DNA of 64,000 bases from JADJNY01 sp046349615 (GTDB lineage: Bacteria; Planctomycetota; UBA1135; GCA-002686595). Shown here in pieces: positions 1-11,300 of this stretch (its first letter is position 1; every line of letters starts with the position of its first letter). The notes beneath the pieces are model-generated. The model saw only the letters and a program-made list of their open reading frames with translations. It was not told where the DNA came from and ran no database searches. The stretch covers positions 136,530-200,529 of the forward strand of contig JAXMBZ010000007.1 in assembly GCA_046349615.1 (NCBI GenBank), written 5' to 3'. The position numbers and the translations under genes were made by a program.

Positions 1-465
1 GTCCGGCCGCAGGCGCTCCGCGCCGCACACGGCGCACGGGACGAACGCGCCGGGATCGACGTGCTCGAGATCGCGCCCGCGCGCTCCACAGGTCTCGCAG
101 CGCAGGTGCACGATCGAGCCGTGCACGTGGAGCGGCGAGGAGCCCGCTCGCTCGTGCAGGTCGTCCACGTTCTGCGTGACGAGCGTGAAGCCGTCGCCGC
201 GCGCCGCGAGCTCGCGCTCGAGTCGCGCGAGCGCGTGGTGCGCGGGGTTCGGCGCGACGGTTCGGAGCGCCGCGCGTCGCTCCTGGTAGAAACGCCAAAC
301 CGTTTCGGGATCCCGCCGCCACGCGCGCGGCGTCGCGACGTCCTCGACGCTCCGCCCCTCCCAGAGCCCGCCGTTCCCGCGGAACGTGCGCACGCCGGAA
401 TCGGCGGAGACGCCGGCGCCCGTGAGGACGACGAGCTCCACCCGCGCCGCGCCCACGACGGTCAC
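1..465 (-). CDS. Sir2-family NAD-dependent protein deacylase (C-terminus outside window)
   Basis: Sirtuins remove acyl groups from protein lysines and consume NAD. The N-terminal part is present: the GAGVSADSG nucleotide-binding motif followed by VRTFRGNGGLW, then TQNVDDLHERAG with the NVD of the active site, VHGS with the catalytic His, and the first zinc pair CETC followed by CAVC. The reading frame runs off the left edge, so the end of the Rossmann domain is not seen. The GTG at 465-463 is chosen because it overlaps the stop codon of the upstream gene (GTGA), a spacing used throughout this window. GTG codons at 456 and 441 are alternatives. It is the last visible gene of a three-gene minus-strand operon behind two molybdopterin-fold proteins. 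The family assignment is firm; the substrate is unknown. Confidence 0.9.
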   Translation of the reverse strand, partial: MTVVGAARVELVVLTGAGVSADSGVRTFRGNGGLWEGRSVEDVATPRAWRRDPETVWRFYQERRAALRTVAPNPAHHALARLERELAARGDGFTLVTQNVDDLHERAGSSPLHVHGSIVHLRCETCGARGRDLEHVDPGAFVPCAVCGAERLRPD

Positions 466-1034
466 GAGTTCGGCGGCGGCACGACCACGGTGTCCGCGTG
501 GCGCGGATCACGCCACGTGCGCTCGACGTCGAACGCCTGGTTGCCGATCACGACTTCGGCACGGTGCGCGAGCTTCGCGCGCTCGTCGGGACCGGCCTTC
601 GTCGCGACCTCGATCCAGCCCAAGTTCGCGAGGTCGCCCGCGCCGTCGTGGAAGCCCGGCAGGAGCAGGCGGAACGGACCGCCTTCCGCCGCGGCGAGCG
701 GTTTCCCGCCGCGCGCGTACACGACGAGCCCGAGCGGCTCGACTTGGTGTCGGAACACGGCGAGCCGCACGCTCCCGTCGCGGTTGCCGAAGTTCAGGAA
801 GAGCGGGTGCTTCGCGGCGCCCGCGCGCGCGAGGAGCCCCGCGAGGCGCACGGCCTCGCCCTGCGCGCCGCGCGCGAACCGCCCGGCGTCGGCGATCTGG
901 TACTCGGCGGGGAGCCCGCGGAGGTCGTCGAAGGAGAGCTCGAGCTCGGAGCTCACCTTGCCGCACACGCGGAAGCGCTCGGCGCTCGAAGGGCGGAGGG
1001 AGGCGACGGAACGGGAGCCGAGGAAGGCGAACAT
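462..1034 (-). CDS. Sulfite-oxidase-fold (molybdopterin-binding-like) domain protein, apparently without the Mo-ligand Cys
   Basis: This 190-residue protein resembles the oxidoreductase molybdopterin-binding domain of sulfite oxidase and YedY. It has the opening pattern FRVCGKVSSELELSFDDL, then the LP..YQ segment, and later GGPFRLLLPG, which matches the (G)GPxRLxxPG turn of the family. Where active enzymes carry the cysteine that coordinates molybdenum, shortly after the first strands, this protein reads DAGRFARGAQGEAVRLAGLL with no Cys, so cofactor binding is doubtful. No signal peptide or Tat motif is visible. It lies 7 bp downstream of a paralogous gene and overlaps the sirtuin start by 4 bp, so the three are probably co-transcribed. 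The fold is likely; the function is unknown. Confidence 0.6.
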   Translation of the reverse strand: MFAFLGSRSVASLRPSSAERFRVCGKVSSELELSFDDLRGLPAEYQIADAGRFARGAQGEAVRLAGLLARAGAAKHPLFLNFGNRDGSVRLAVFRHQVEPLGLVVYARGGKPLAAAEGGPFRLLLPGFHDGAGDLANLGWIEVATKAGPDERAKLAHRAEVVIGNQAFDVERTWRDPRHADTVVVPPPNS

Positions 1035-1041
1035 GGCGGGA

Positions 1042-1497
1042 TCACTTCTTCTTTGCGTGGAGCTTCGCGTGCTCGGCGTCGTCGAGCGGCCGCGTGTCGC
1101 GCCCGTGCGCGGCGGAGAGCGCGAGACGGGCGACCTGCTTCACGTGGACGCATTCGTCGGCGTGGCCGGGCACGAGCAGGCGGAACGGACCGCCCTTCGC
1201 GGGCGGGAGCGGCGCGCCGTCGAGCTCGTACACGACGAGCGCGTTCGCGACCTCCGCGATCGGCACGCTGACCGCGAAGTTCGAATCCTGCGACGCGACG
1301 TCGAGGAAGCGCGCTCCCGGGCGCTCGCCCGCGAGCGCGCGCAGGGCCGCGAGCCGAACGGCGCGGCCGGCGCGACCGGGCACGAGCCGCGCGACGTCGT
1401 CGACCTGCGCGTCCGCGGGGAGACGCGCGAGATCCTCGCGGCGAAGCGCGAGCGGGTTCGAGCACAGCCCGGTGAGTTCGAGTCGAGGAGCGTCCAT
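1042..1497 (-). CDS. Small sulfite-oxidase-fold domain protein, paralogue of the next gene
   Basis: A 151-residue protein with the same layout as its downstream neighbour: LELTGLCSNPLALRREDL (compare the LxLxGxVxxPxxLxxxDL opening of molybdopterin-dependent sulfite-oxidase-like proteins), a middle part, and GGPFRLLVPGHAD near residue 105. It also lacks a Cys at the usual molybdenum-ligand site (ARLVPGRAGRAVRLAAL instead). The ATG at 1497-1495 is the first start that gives the domain without a long unrelated N-terminal extension. It is the first gene of the operon. A TATCCT hexamer lies on the minus strand about 30 nt upstream, in the 63-bp gap it shares with the divergent SRPBCC gene. Probably a tandem duplicate of a non-catalytic molybdopterin fold. 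Confidence 0.55.
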   Translation of the reverse strand: MDAPRLELTGLCSNPLALRREDLARLPADAQVDDVARLVPGRAGRAVRLAALRALAGERPGARFLDVASQDSNFAVSVPIAEVANALVVYELDGAPLPPAKGGPFRLLVPGHADECVHVKQVARLALSAAHGRDTRPLDDAEHAKLHAKKK

Positions 1498-1560
1498 GGG
1501 TGTGGGTCGCGCGAGGCGCGGCCGGTAGGATACGCCGCTCGAAGGACCTCGATCCAGCGC

Positions 1561-2136
1561 ATGAAAGCGATCCGCCTCGTCCTCTTCGGCTTCCTGCTCC
1601 TCCTCGCCGGCGGGACGATCCTCGCCCAGTTCCAACGCGCGGATTGGGCGTGCGAGCGCTCGCTCGTCGTCCCGGCGCCGCAGGAGCGCGTGCACGCGTG
1701 GCTCGACGACGTCACGCACTGGCCGACGATCCTCGCGGGCCCCGCGACGGAGAACGCGCCTCCGCTGAACCCGACCTTCGGCGCGACGACGCGCGGCGCG
1801 GGCGCGGAGCTCCACGCGAAGGCGCCGCAGGGTTCGTGGACGCTCGAGCTGCGCGCGAGCGATCCCGCGCAGGGGCTCGACTACCGCGTCGAGTTCGAGG
1901 GCGGCTCGAACACGATCGACGGCACCGTGCGCTTCGCGCCGGAAGCCGGCGGCACGCGCGTCACGCTGCACGAAGGCGGCGACGTCGGCTGGGGCCCGAT
2001 CGAGCGCTTCCTCCGCGGGATGATCGAGAAGGGCCACGCCGAGGAGCTCGGCCGCCGGCTCGAGCGTCTCACGCGCGCGCTCGCGGAGCCCGAGACGTCG
2101 CCCGCGCCCGCTCCTCCCGCGGAGAAGCAGGGCTGA
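1561..2136 (+). CDS. Membrane-anchored SRPBCC (START-like) domain protein
   Basis: A 191-residue protein with an N-terminal hydrophobic helix (residues 4-22, rich in Leu) and then a polyketide-cyclase/SRPBCC fold: an ERSLVVPAPQERVHAWLDDVTHWP opening segment, GLDYRVEFEGG in the middle and GGTRVTLHEGGDVGWGP near the end, with a final long helix. Such domains bind hydrophobic ligands in a deep cavity; the ligand here cannot be inferred. A short Pro/Ala-rich tail follows. The ATG has a TAGGAT hexamer 29 nt upstream, in the 63-bp gap to the divergent operon. It appears to be a single-gene unit, with about 280 bp of non-coding sequence before tig. Confidence 0.7.
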   Translation: MKAIRLVLFGFLLLLAGGTILAQFQRADWACERSLVVPAPQERVHAWLDDVTHWPTILAGPATENAPPLNPTFGATTRGAGAELHAKAPQGSWTLELRASDPAQGLDYRVEFEGGSNTIDGTVRFAPEAGGTRVTLHEGGDVGWGPIERFLRGMIEKGHAEELGRRLERLTRALAEPETSPAPAPPAEKQG

Positions 2137-2414
2137 CCGGCCGGTTCGGAACGGCGTTCCGGGAAGCGAATTCCCGCGTCGAACCCAGGCCGATCCCGGC
2201 CCGCCGAGGTCAAGCCCACCCGTCCGTCGAGCCGACCTAGGTCGCGTGTGGACGACCCCCTCGTCCGACCGGTAGAGTCCCCCCCCTTCCAGTGCACGCG
2301 CACCCGCGCGAGCCACGCCGAAGCCCTCCCCGCGTGGGGCGGCCCGGCCCTCCCACCCGAACCCGATCGAACCGCCTCCTCCACCGCGCGTGGTCCGGGG
2401 CAAGCGAGCTCATC
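2137..2414. other. Intergenic region upstream of tig
   Basis: A 278-bp spacer between the SRPBCC gene and trigger factor. It contains a TAGAGT hexamer preceded by ACCGG near 2271-2277, a possible -10 element for the tig-clpP-clpX operon that would give a leader of more than 100 nt. No heat-shock inverted repeat (CIRCE-like) or other regulatory motif was recognised. Confidence 0.3.
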
Positions 2415-3701
2415 GTGCAAGTCAGCGTCGAGAAAACCGGTCCCTGCCAGGCGAAGGTCAAGTTCACGGTCCCCGGGGACGAGTTCAGCGGCACGCTCAA
2501 GCGCGCCCTGCAGAACGCGGGCAAGAACGCGAAGATGAAGGGCTTCCGGCCCGGGCACGTGCCGGTGCAGATCATCGAGAAGCACTACGGCGTCCAGCTC
2601 CGCCACGAGACGATCCAGTACTTCGTCCAGCAGGCGTACGAGCAGGCCGTCAAGGACAACCAGCTCAAGGTCGTCGGCTTCCAGCGCGTCAACCTCGACG
2701 AGATCCGCGTCCTCGAGGGCGCCGACTTCAGCCACGCGTTCGAGGTCAGCCTGCGCCCCGAGATCGCGCTCAAGGAGTACAAGGGCCTGAAGGTCGAGAG
2801 CCAGCTCGAGCCCGTGATGGATCAGGAGATCGCGAACGCGATCGAGAACATCAAGCTCCAGCAGTCCCACCCCGAGCCCGCCGGCGACGCCGGCCTCCCG
2901 GAAAACGGGATGGCGCTCGCGAAGGTCGAGTGGCTGCACGAGGGCGAGAACGTGCTCACGCGCGACGGCCTGCGCGTGTCGCCGAACTCGCCGACGCCCG
3001 GCACGGACGCGGACGCGTTCAAGAAGGCGCTCACGGGCGCGAAGGACGGCGAGACGCGCGACGTCGCGATGACCTTCCCCGCCGACTTCGACAAGACGGA
3101 GCTGCGCGGCAAGAACGGCACGACGCGCATCACGATCAGCCAGGCGTACAAGCTGAACCCGCCGAACGACGAGGAGCTGCGCAAGATGCTCGGCGTCGCC
3201 GACGACGCGGCGCTGAAGAAGCTCGTCTCCGAGAAGCTCGCCGAGGCGAAGCAGGCGCAGGAGAACGGCCGCGTCGAGAACGTGATCCTCGACCTGCTCC
3301 TCTCGGCGCACGAGTTCGAGCTGCCGCAGATGATGGTCGACGAGCAGACGAACGCCCGTCTCGCCCAGCTCAAGCAGCAGATGCAGCAGGGCGGCGTCCC
3401 CGCGGATCAGATCGAGACCCAGGCCGCTTCGCAGAAGGACAACGCGAAGAAGGCCGCCGAGCGCGGCATCCGCGCGCTGTTCCTCATGCAGACGATCGGC
3501 GAGAAGGAAAACCTGCTCGTCACGCGCGAGGACATGCAGGCCGAGGTCCAGATGATCGCCCAGCGCAACAACGCGAAGGTCGAGGAGGTCGTCGAGTACT
3601 ACCAGAAGAACGGCCTGCTCGATCAGATGGCGATCGAGATCCTCGAGCGCAAGGTGCGCCGCTTCCTCCGCGAGAACGCGAAGATCGAGGTGCCGGCTTG
3701 A
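2415..3701 (+). CDS. tig: Trigger factor, ribosome-associated chaperone
   Basis: Trigger factor binds the ribosome at the exit tunnel and shields nascent chains. The protein (428 residues, close to the usual 430) starts with MQVSVEKTGPCQAKVKFTVP and has the ribosome-docking signature GFRPGHVP near residue 43, the counterpart of the canonical GFRxGxxP. A PPIase-like middle domain (about 145-240) and a long helical C-terminal domain rich in Lys, Glu and Gln follow. The GTG at 2415 is chosen because the domain begins there. An upstream ATG at 2292 would add 41 Pro/Arg-rich residues not found in the family. No clear Shine-Dalgarno is present. The order tig-clpP-clpX is conserved in many bacteria and supports the call. 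Confidence 0.95.
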   Translation: MQVSVEKTGPCQAKVKFTVPGDEFSGTLKRALQNAGKNAKMKGFRPGHVPVQIIEKHYGVQLRHETIQYFVQQAYEQAVKDNQLKVVGFQRVNLDEIRVLEGADFSHAFEVSLRPEIALKEYKGLKVESQLEPVMDQEIANAIENIKLQQSHPEPAGDAGLPENGMALAKVEWLHEGENVLTRDGLRVSPNSPTPGTDADAFKKALTGAKDGETRDVAMTFPADFDKTELRGKNGTTRITISQAYKLNPPNDEELRKMLGVADDAALKKLVSEKLAEAKQAQENGRVENVILDLLLSAHEFELPQMMVDEQTNARLAQLKQQMQQGGVPADQIETQAASQKDNAKKAAERGIRALFLMQTIGEKENLLVTREDMQAEVQMIAQRNNAKVEEVVEYYQKNGLLDQMAIEILERKVRRFLRENAKIEVPA

Positions 3702-3790
3702 GCCACGCGAGCGGAGATCCGACGAAGTACGACCTGTCCCGGATCACGTGGGGCGAACGCCCCCGGTCCCACACCCAGAGCGAGAAGAGC

Positions 3791-4393
3791 ATGTCCTACG
3801 ACGCCATCATTCCGTACGTCATCGAGAAGACCGGTCGCGGCGAGCGCACCTACGACATCTACTCGCGCCTGCTCGAAGACCGGATCGTCTTCATCGGCAC
3901 GGCGATCGACGACCACGTCGCGAACGCGGTGATGGCGCAGCTCCTCTTCCTCGACAAGACGGGCCGCAACCAGGACATCAAGATGTACATCAACTCGCCG
4001 GGCGGAAGCGTCACGGCGGGCCTCGCGATCTACGACACGATGCAGCTCATCGAACCGCCGATCGCGACGTACTGCCTCGGTCAGGCCGCGTCGATGGGCG
4101 CCGTGCTCCTCGCGGGCGGCTCGAAGGGCAAGCGCTTCGCGCTCCCCCACTCGCGCGTGATGATCCACCAGCCGTGGGGCGGCGCTCAGGGCACCGCGCT
4201 CGACATGGAGATCCAGGTCAAGGAGATCCTGAAGCTGAAGTCGTCGCTCGAGGACATCCTCTCGAAGCACTCCGGCAAGAGCGCGAAGGAAGTCAGCAAG
4301 GCCTGCGACCGCGACAACTTCATGTCGCCGCAGGAGGCGCTCGAGTTCGGCTTGATCGACCACATCGTCGCCCGCGAAGGCGACACGAAGTAG
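3791..4393 (+). CDS. clpP: ATP-dependent Clp protease proteolytic subunit
   Basis: ClpP forms the tetradecameric serine-protease chamber that degrades proteins unfolded by ClpX or ClpA/C. The 200-residue sequence has the complete catalytic triad: Ser101 in GQAASMGA, His126 in MIHQP and Asp175 in DRDNF. Family hallmarks INSPGGSVTAGLAIYDTM and YCLGQAASMG are intact. The ATG at 3791 gives MSYDAIIPYVIEKT, a typical mature-like N-terminus with almost no propeptide. It lies 89 bp after tig and 12 bp before clpX, so the three genes probably form an operon. Confidence 0.97.
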   Translation: MSYDAIIPYVIEKTGRGERTYDIYSRLLEDRIVFIGTAIDDHVANAVMAQLLFLDKTGRNQDIKMYINSPGGSVTAGLAIYDTMQLIEPPIATYCLGQAASMGAVLLAGGSKGKRFALPHSRVMIHQPWGGAQGTALDMEIQVKEILKLKSSLEDILSKHSGKSAKEVSKACDRDNFMSPQEALEFGLIDHIVAREGDTK

Positions 4394-4405
4394 AATCGAG
4401 CCAGC

Positions 4406-5869
<1,464 letters not shown>

Positions 5870-5959
5870 CCTCCGCGCGGCCCGCCGCCGCCGCACGCCG
5901 AGCACGAGAACCGGGCTTCCTCGCAACGTCGGCGCTACCCTCGGCCACACGAGGGCGAC

Positions 5960-8335
5960 ATGGACGCCGAAGCCCATCCCGCGAGCCCCGAGGAGTTCCT
6001 CGCGCACGCCGAGAGGCTCCGCGCGCTCGCGCGCCGGCTCGTGCACGACGACGCGCGCGCGGACGACCTCGTGCAGGAGGCGTGGCTCGAAGCGCAGCGC
6101 CGCCCGCGCGCCTCGATCGGGAACCTCGGGAGCTGGCTCGCCGGCGTGCTGCGCAACCTCGCGCGCGAGGAGCGCCGAGGCTCCGCGCGCCGGACGCGCC
6201 GCGAGGGCGCCAGCGCGCGCCAGGAAGCGCTCCCCTCGACCGCGGACGTCGTCGAGCGCATCGAGGGCTTCCGCGACGTCGCGCGCGAGGTGCAGACGCT
6301 CGCGGAGCCCTACCGCACGACGATCGTGCGCCTCTACTTCGACGGGCTCACCGCGGAGGAGCTCGCCGCGCGCGAGGGCGTCCCCTCCGCGACGGTGCGC
6401 TCGCGCCACCTGCGCGCGCTGCAGGAGCTGCGTCGGCGCCTCGACGAGCGCCCCGGCGGCCGCGCGGCATGGGTCGCGCTGCTCCTGCCCGAGCTCGGCG
6501 GACGCGCGCCCGCGACGAGCCTGCGCCTCCTGCCGTGGTTCCTCGGAGTGCTCCTCGTCGCGCTCGGCGCGTTCGTCGCGTGGAAGACGACACTCCAGAG
6601 CCCGACGGCGCCGGACGTCGACCTCGCGACGCGCGCGCAGTCGACGCGTCCGGACGCGCCGCGCGCCGACACCCCGCCCGCGGACGAGCCGCGCGACCGC
6701 TCCGCTGCGACGACGGAGGACGGCGCGTTCCCCGTCGACCTCGTCCTCGTCGACGCGCGCACGCGGGCGCCGGTCGCGGACTTCGCGCTCGTCGTCTCCG
6801 ACGATGCAGGCGCGCGGGAAGAGCTCGTCAGCGACGAGCTCGGCCGAGTTCGCGGAGCGCACGCGTTCGCGCCGGGCGAGCTCGCGCTGCGCCTCGTCGA
6901 CGAGCCGCGGCTCGCCGCGTGGCGCGAGCGAAGGATGGCGGACCGCAACCTGCCGTGGATCGTCAACGAGTCGCACGCGCGCGGCGCGGGCCCGCGCGAG
7001 CTCGCGCTCGACGTCGGGCCGACGTTCGAGCTCGGGCTCTCCGGCGCGGTGCCGCCCGACTTCGACGCGCTCGTCGCGCGCCTCTTCGCGAGCTCGCCCG
7101 ACGCGCCGGTGCCCGAATCGCGCGCGCCGATCCGTCGCGGTCCGCGCGGCGCGTGGGTGCGCTTCTCGAACGAGGCGCGCGCGCTCGCGGGTCCCGCTCC
7201 GTGGCGCTTCGAGCTCCAGAGCGACTTCGCGGGCGCGTCCGTGGACGTCGCGTCGCTCGAAGGCGGCGCGCGCCTCGCGCTCGTCTTCGAGCCGCGCGCG
7301 GCGCTCGACGTCGAGCTCGTCGACGAGGACGGCGCCCCCCTCTTCGCGTCCGTGGAGTCCGTGGACGCGCACGGAGATCGCCGCGCGCTCGTACCCACCG
7401 CGCGCGGACGCGCCTCGATCGGCGGGCTCGCGGTCGGACCGTGCACGCTCGTCGCGCGCGAGCTCGCGCACGCGCCCGCGCGTGCGACGCTCGACCTCGT
7501 CGCCGGGCAGTGCGCGCGCACGCGGCTCGTGCTCGCGCGCCGCGCAGTTGCCGGCTCGATCGCGGGCGAGCTGCGCGTCGACGGTCGGCTCGTCCAGAGC
7601 GCCTCGATCGTGCTCGCGCCGCGCGACGCGCCGGAGCTCGCGCGGCGCGTCGAGTTCACCACCGATGCGTCCGGCGCGAAGGAGCGCGTCCCTTTCGCCT
7701 TCGACGGGCTCCCCGACGGCGAGTACGTGCTCCGCGCGCGCGTCCCCGGCGTGCATCGCTGGAGCGCGAACGGACTCGTCGTTCGCCCCGGCGCGAGCGG
7801 GCTCCTGCTCCTCGCCGACGCGGCTTCGCCCGCGCGCGACCTCGTGCTGCGCGCGTTCGACGCGGAGACCGGCGCGCCGATCGTGCACGTGCAGGCGCGG
7901 GTCGACGTCGACGCGAACCTCCCGACGGGCACGCTCGGCGATCCGCGCTCGACGCGGCGGAGCGCGATCCTCGTCGCGCGGGTGCCGCTCGGCGCCGCGA
8001 TCGCGTGGACGATCGCGAGCGAAGGCTACGTGCCCGCGTTCGGCGACGAGCGCGCCTTCGAGGACGAGGGCGACCACCGCGTCGTGCGCGCGAAGCTCGC
8101 GCGCGGGTTCGGGCGGCGCGTCGTCGTGCTCGATACGGAAGGGCATCCCGTCGCGCGCGCGCGCGTCGCCGCGACGGCGCAGGGCGCGGCGGAGACCGAC
8201 GCCGGCGGCGTCGCGTGGATCACGGCGCCCGCGACGCCGCGCACGCTGACGATCGAGCACGCCGGCCTCCGGCGCGAGGTCGACGTGCGTACGCTCGAGA
8301 GCGACGGCCTCGCGACGTGGACCGTGCGCCTGTGA
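5960..8335 (+). CDS. ECF sigma factor fused to a transmembrane helix and a long extracytoplasmic beta-domain region
   Basis: The first 165 residues are an ECF sigma factor: region 2 at about 14-75 (DDARADDLVQEAWLEA, then SWLAGVLRNLAREERR) and region 4 at about 105-163 (LAEPYRTTIVRLYFDGLTAEELAAREGVPSATVRSR). After a short linker comes one transmembrane helix (about 188-208, LLPWFLGVLLVALGAFVAW), then nearly 580 residues that should lie outside the cytoplasm. This tail has repeated beta-sandwich-like units resembling carboxypeptidase-regulatory domains (for example near 240, 440 and 725). There is no separate anti-sigma gene, so sigma factor, anchor and sensor appear to be one chain. A TACCCT hexamer ends 18 nt before the ATG. 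The stop is only 4 bp from the end of the convergent gene. Sigma family firm; regulatory mechanism inferred. Confidence 0.85.
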   Translation: MDAEAHPASPEEFLAHAERLRALARRLVHDDARADDLVQEAWLEAQRRPRASIGNLGSWLAGVLRNLAREERRGSARRTRREGASARQEALPSTADVVERIEGFRDVAREVQTLAEPYRTTIVRLYFDGLTAEELAAREGVPSATVRSRHLRALQELRRRLDERPGGRAAWVALLLPELGGRAPATSLRLLPWFLGVLLVALGAFVAWKTTLQSPTAPDVDLATRAQSTRPDAPRADTPPADEPRDRSAATTEDGAFPVDLVLVDARTRAPVADFALVVSDDAGAREELVSDELGRVRGAHAFAPGELALRLVDEPRLAAWRERRMADRNLPWIVNESHARGAGPRELALDVGPTFELGLSGAVPPDFDALVARLFASSPDAPVPESRAPIRRGPRGAWVRFSNEARALAGPAPWRFELQSDFAGASVDVASLEGGARLALVFEPRAALDVELVDEDGAPLFASVESVDAHGDRRALVPTARGRASIGGLAVGPCTLVARELAHAPARATLDLVAGQCARTRLVLARRAVAGSIAGELRVDGRLVQSASIVLAPRDAPELARRVEFTTDASGAKERVPFAFDGLPDGEYVLRARVPGVHRWSANGLVVRPGASGLLLLADAASPARDLVLRAFDAETGAPIVHVQARVDVDANLPTGTLGDPRSTRRSAILVARVPLGAAIAWTIASEGYVPAFGDERAFEDEGDHRVVRAKLARGFGRRVVVLDTEGHPVARARVAATAQGAAETDAGGVAWITAPATPRTLTIEHAGLRREVDVRTLESDGLATWTVRL

Positions 8336-8339
8336 CGCG

Positions 8340-11300
8340 TCACTCGATCGCGCCGGGGAAGGCCTGCGCGTAGCTCGCGAGGAGCGCCTTCGCGTCCTTC
8401 GCCGCGGCGAGCTCCTTCGCGAGCCAGCGCGCGCGCTCCGCGAGCCACACGTCGCTCTTCGCGTCGAGCTTCGCGACGATCCCGTCGACGCTCGTGCGCG
8501 CCTTCTCGAGCGCGCCGGAGCGCAGGTGCTGCTCGGCCGCGCGCAGCTTGTTCTCGAGCCCCTTCGCCGTCTGCCACGCGCCGCTCTTCGTGCGCTTCTC
8601 GAGCGTCGCCGCGGCGTCGACCGCCGCCTTCGAGCCGGGGAAGAGCCGCGCGAGCTCCTCGAGCGCGCGCACGGACTGCACGAGGCGTCCGTCCTTCGCG
8701 AAGGACTCGGAGAGCGCGACGCGCGCTTCCGCCTCGCGGTCGAGGCGCGCGAGCAGCGTCCGCGCCGCCGCGACGCTCGGGTGCGCCGACTCGAGCTTCG
8801 CGACCGGGCCCGCGAGCTCCGCCGCACGCGCGAACTCGCCGCGCGCGAGCGCCGCGCGCGCGTCGTCCACGGCCTTCGCGGCCTGCGCGAGCTCCGCGAG
8901 CTTCTCCTTGCGCACGAGCTCGTCGAACGGCTCGTCGAGCAGGCTCCCGAACTGCGCCTGCCAGTCCGGGTTCCCCTCCCACACGACGCGGCCGTCGAGC
9001 CCGAGCAGCTTCGCGTGCGGCAACTGCACGGCGAGAATCGCGTAGTCGTCGAAGGCCGCGTGCACGTGGTTGAGCCCGATCGGGTACGGCACCGGATGGT
9101 CGGCGAGAAAGCGCTCGAGCGCCGCGGGCTCGTCGTCGCTGACGAGCAGGATCGGGATCGAGAGCGCGGCGTACTTCTCCGCGAGCTTCGCGATGCCCGG
9201 CAACTGCGGCACGTGCTGCTCCTGGTACGTCGTCCAGAAGACGAGGAGCACGGGCCAGCCGCGCAGTCGATCGAGGTCGCCGTCCTTCGGCGGCGTGCCG
9301 ATCCAACGCTCGACGCGCAGGAGCGGCGGGAGCTGGTTCGCGTAGCTCTTCTGGCCCGCGGGCGCGCGCTCCGGCTTCTCCACGGACGCGTCGACCGCGG
9401 CCGCGCGGCGGCCGATCGGCGTGCGCCGCGGGAGGCTCGGGTCGAAGTCGAGGAACTTGATCTCGCGGAACGCGCTGTTCCCCGTGCCCGCGAGCAGGCC
9501 GAAGTCGCCCGCGAGTTCGGCGCGCGACGCGAAGAGGTAGTCGACCGCCTCGACGCCGTCGAGCGACGCGACGAGGCGCGTGCCCGCGACGTCGAGCCGC
9601 AGCACGTGCCACTCTCCCTTCAACGCCGTCTTCGTGCGCACGAGCGGCTTCCCGTCCGTGCCGAAGCGCGCGAGGTCGACGTAGCCCTCGGGCAGGATCA
9701 CGAGCCCGTGGAAGTCGCCGTCCTGCTTCTTCCCGAAGCAGAGCCCCGCCATGCGGCAGTCGGCGCGGAGCTGGATCTCCGCGGAGAGCGACCAATCGCC
9801 GGACGGCCGCTCGTCGACGAACAAGCGGCGGAACGCGAAGCTGCGCTCCTTGGGCGCGTTCGGCGCGGGCTTGTCGCCGGTCGACGGGCGCGCGGCGACG
9901 TCGGGGTCGACGTCGATGTGCGCGAGGATCGCGCCGTCCTTCACCTCGAAGTCCTTCTCGCCCCCGCCATAGAAGCCCGCGAGCGTGCGCTCGTCGAAGA
10001 GCAGCCTCCAGCGCTCGAGCGACACGTGGAAGCGATCGCAGACCGCGAAGTAGCGGCGCACCGCCTCCGCGTTCGGCGGCTCCGCCGTCGCGGGACCGCG
10101 CAGCACGGTCGCGGCCATCGTCCCGAAGCCGAGCTTCTCGTACTCGCCCGCGAGGTCGAGCGCGTCGACGTGGAACTTCGCGCGCAGCTCGGCGAGCCGC
10201 TTGGCGCTCGTGTCGAGACGCGCGATGCGGACGAGCGCGTCTTCGCGCTTCTTCGCGAGCACCGCGGCCGCGTTCGCCGCTCCGTTCGCAGGCGCGTTCG
10301 CGCCGTTCGCGTCCGCGGGTGCGTCGAGCGCGGTCGCCGCGAGCCACTGCCGCAGCACGCCCGCCGCGCGGTCGCCCTGCTTCGCCGTCTCGAGCACGCT
10401 CGCGAGCTTCCAGAGCACGTCGGGATGGCCCGGGTCCCGCTCGAGCGAGCGTCCATAGAGCTCGATCGCGCGCTCGACGTCGCCGAGCGCGAGCTCCTTG
10501 TCGCCGCGCTCCTCGTACCGCCGCGCGGCGTCGAGCTTGCCCTTGTCCATCGCCTCGAGGTCGAGGATCCACGCCTGGAACGCCTTCTCGAACTCCTCGA
10601 TCGTCGTGATGCCCGGCACCTTCGGCCGCGTCACGAAGAAGTCGACGAAGCGCTCGAGGTGCTTGTCGTTCGTGTACTGCTGGAAGTACTCGCGCATCGA
10701 CGCGCGGTAGAGCAGGCGGCCGTTCGCGTCCTCGGCGTTGTAGAGGTAGTAGACGATCCCCCAGCCCCACGGGTAGTAGACGCGGTAGTCGTCGACCCGT
10801 CCCTGGATCACGTCGGCGAGCTTGTGCGGCTTCGCGCCCTTCAAGTCGTCGACGAGCGGGTAGAGCCGTCCGGGCGCCACGAGGTTCCAGTCGAGCCTGC
10901 CGTTCGAGAGGAGACGCGTGCCCTCGAAGAACGACGCCATGCCTTCGTTCAACCACGCGGGCACCGACGAGCCGCCCGCGAGCGACGTGAACTGGTGGCT
11001 CGCCTCGTGGAAGAGCGTCTGCAGCATGTCGTTCAGGCTGCCCTCGTTCTTCGAGCGCGCGTCGTAGGTGACGACGTTCGTCCCGTCCCAATGCCCCGCG
11101 GCCCAATCGACGGGCTGGTGGCCGAGCGTCTTGTACTCCTCGCCGTTCTTGAAGATCCACACGCCCGCCTTCGGGATCGACTCGCCCTTCGTCTTGTACT
11201 GGTGGAACTGGCGGTAGAAGACCTGCACCTGCTCCATCGCGTTCGCGGCGGTCTTGAGCACGCGGTAGCCCGCGTTCGTGCGCACGGAGTAGTGCTCGGT

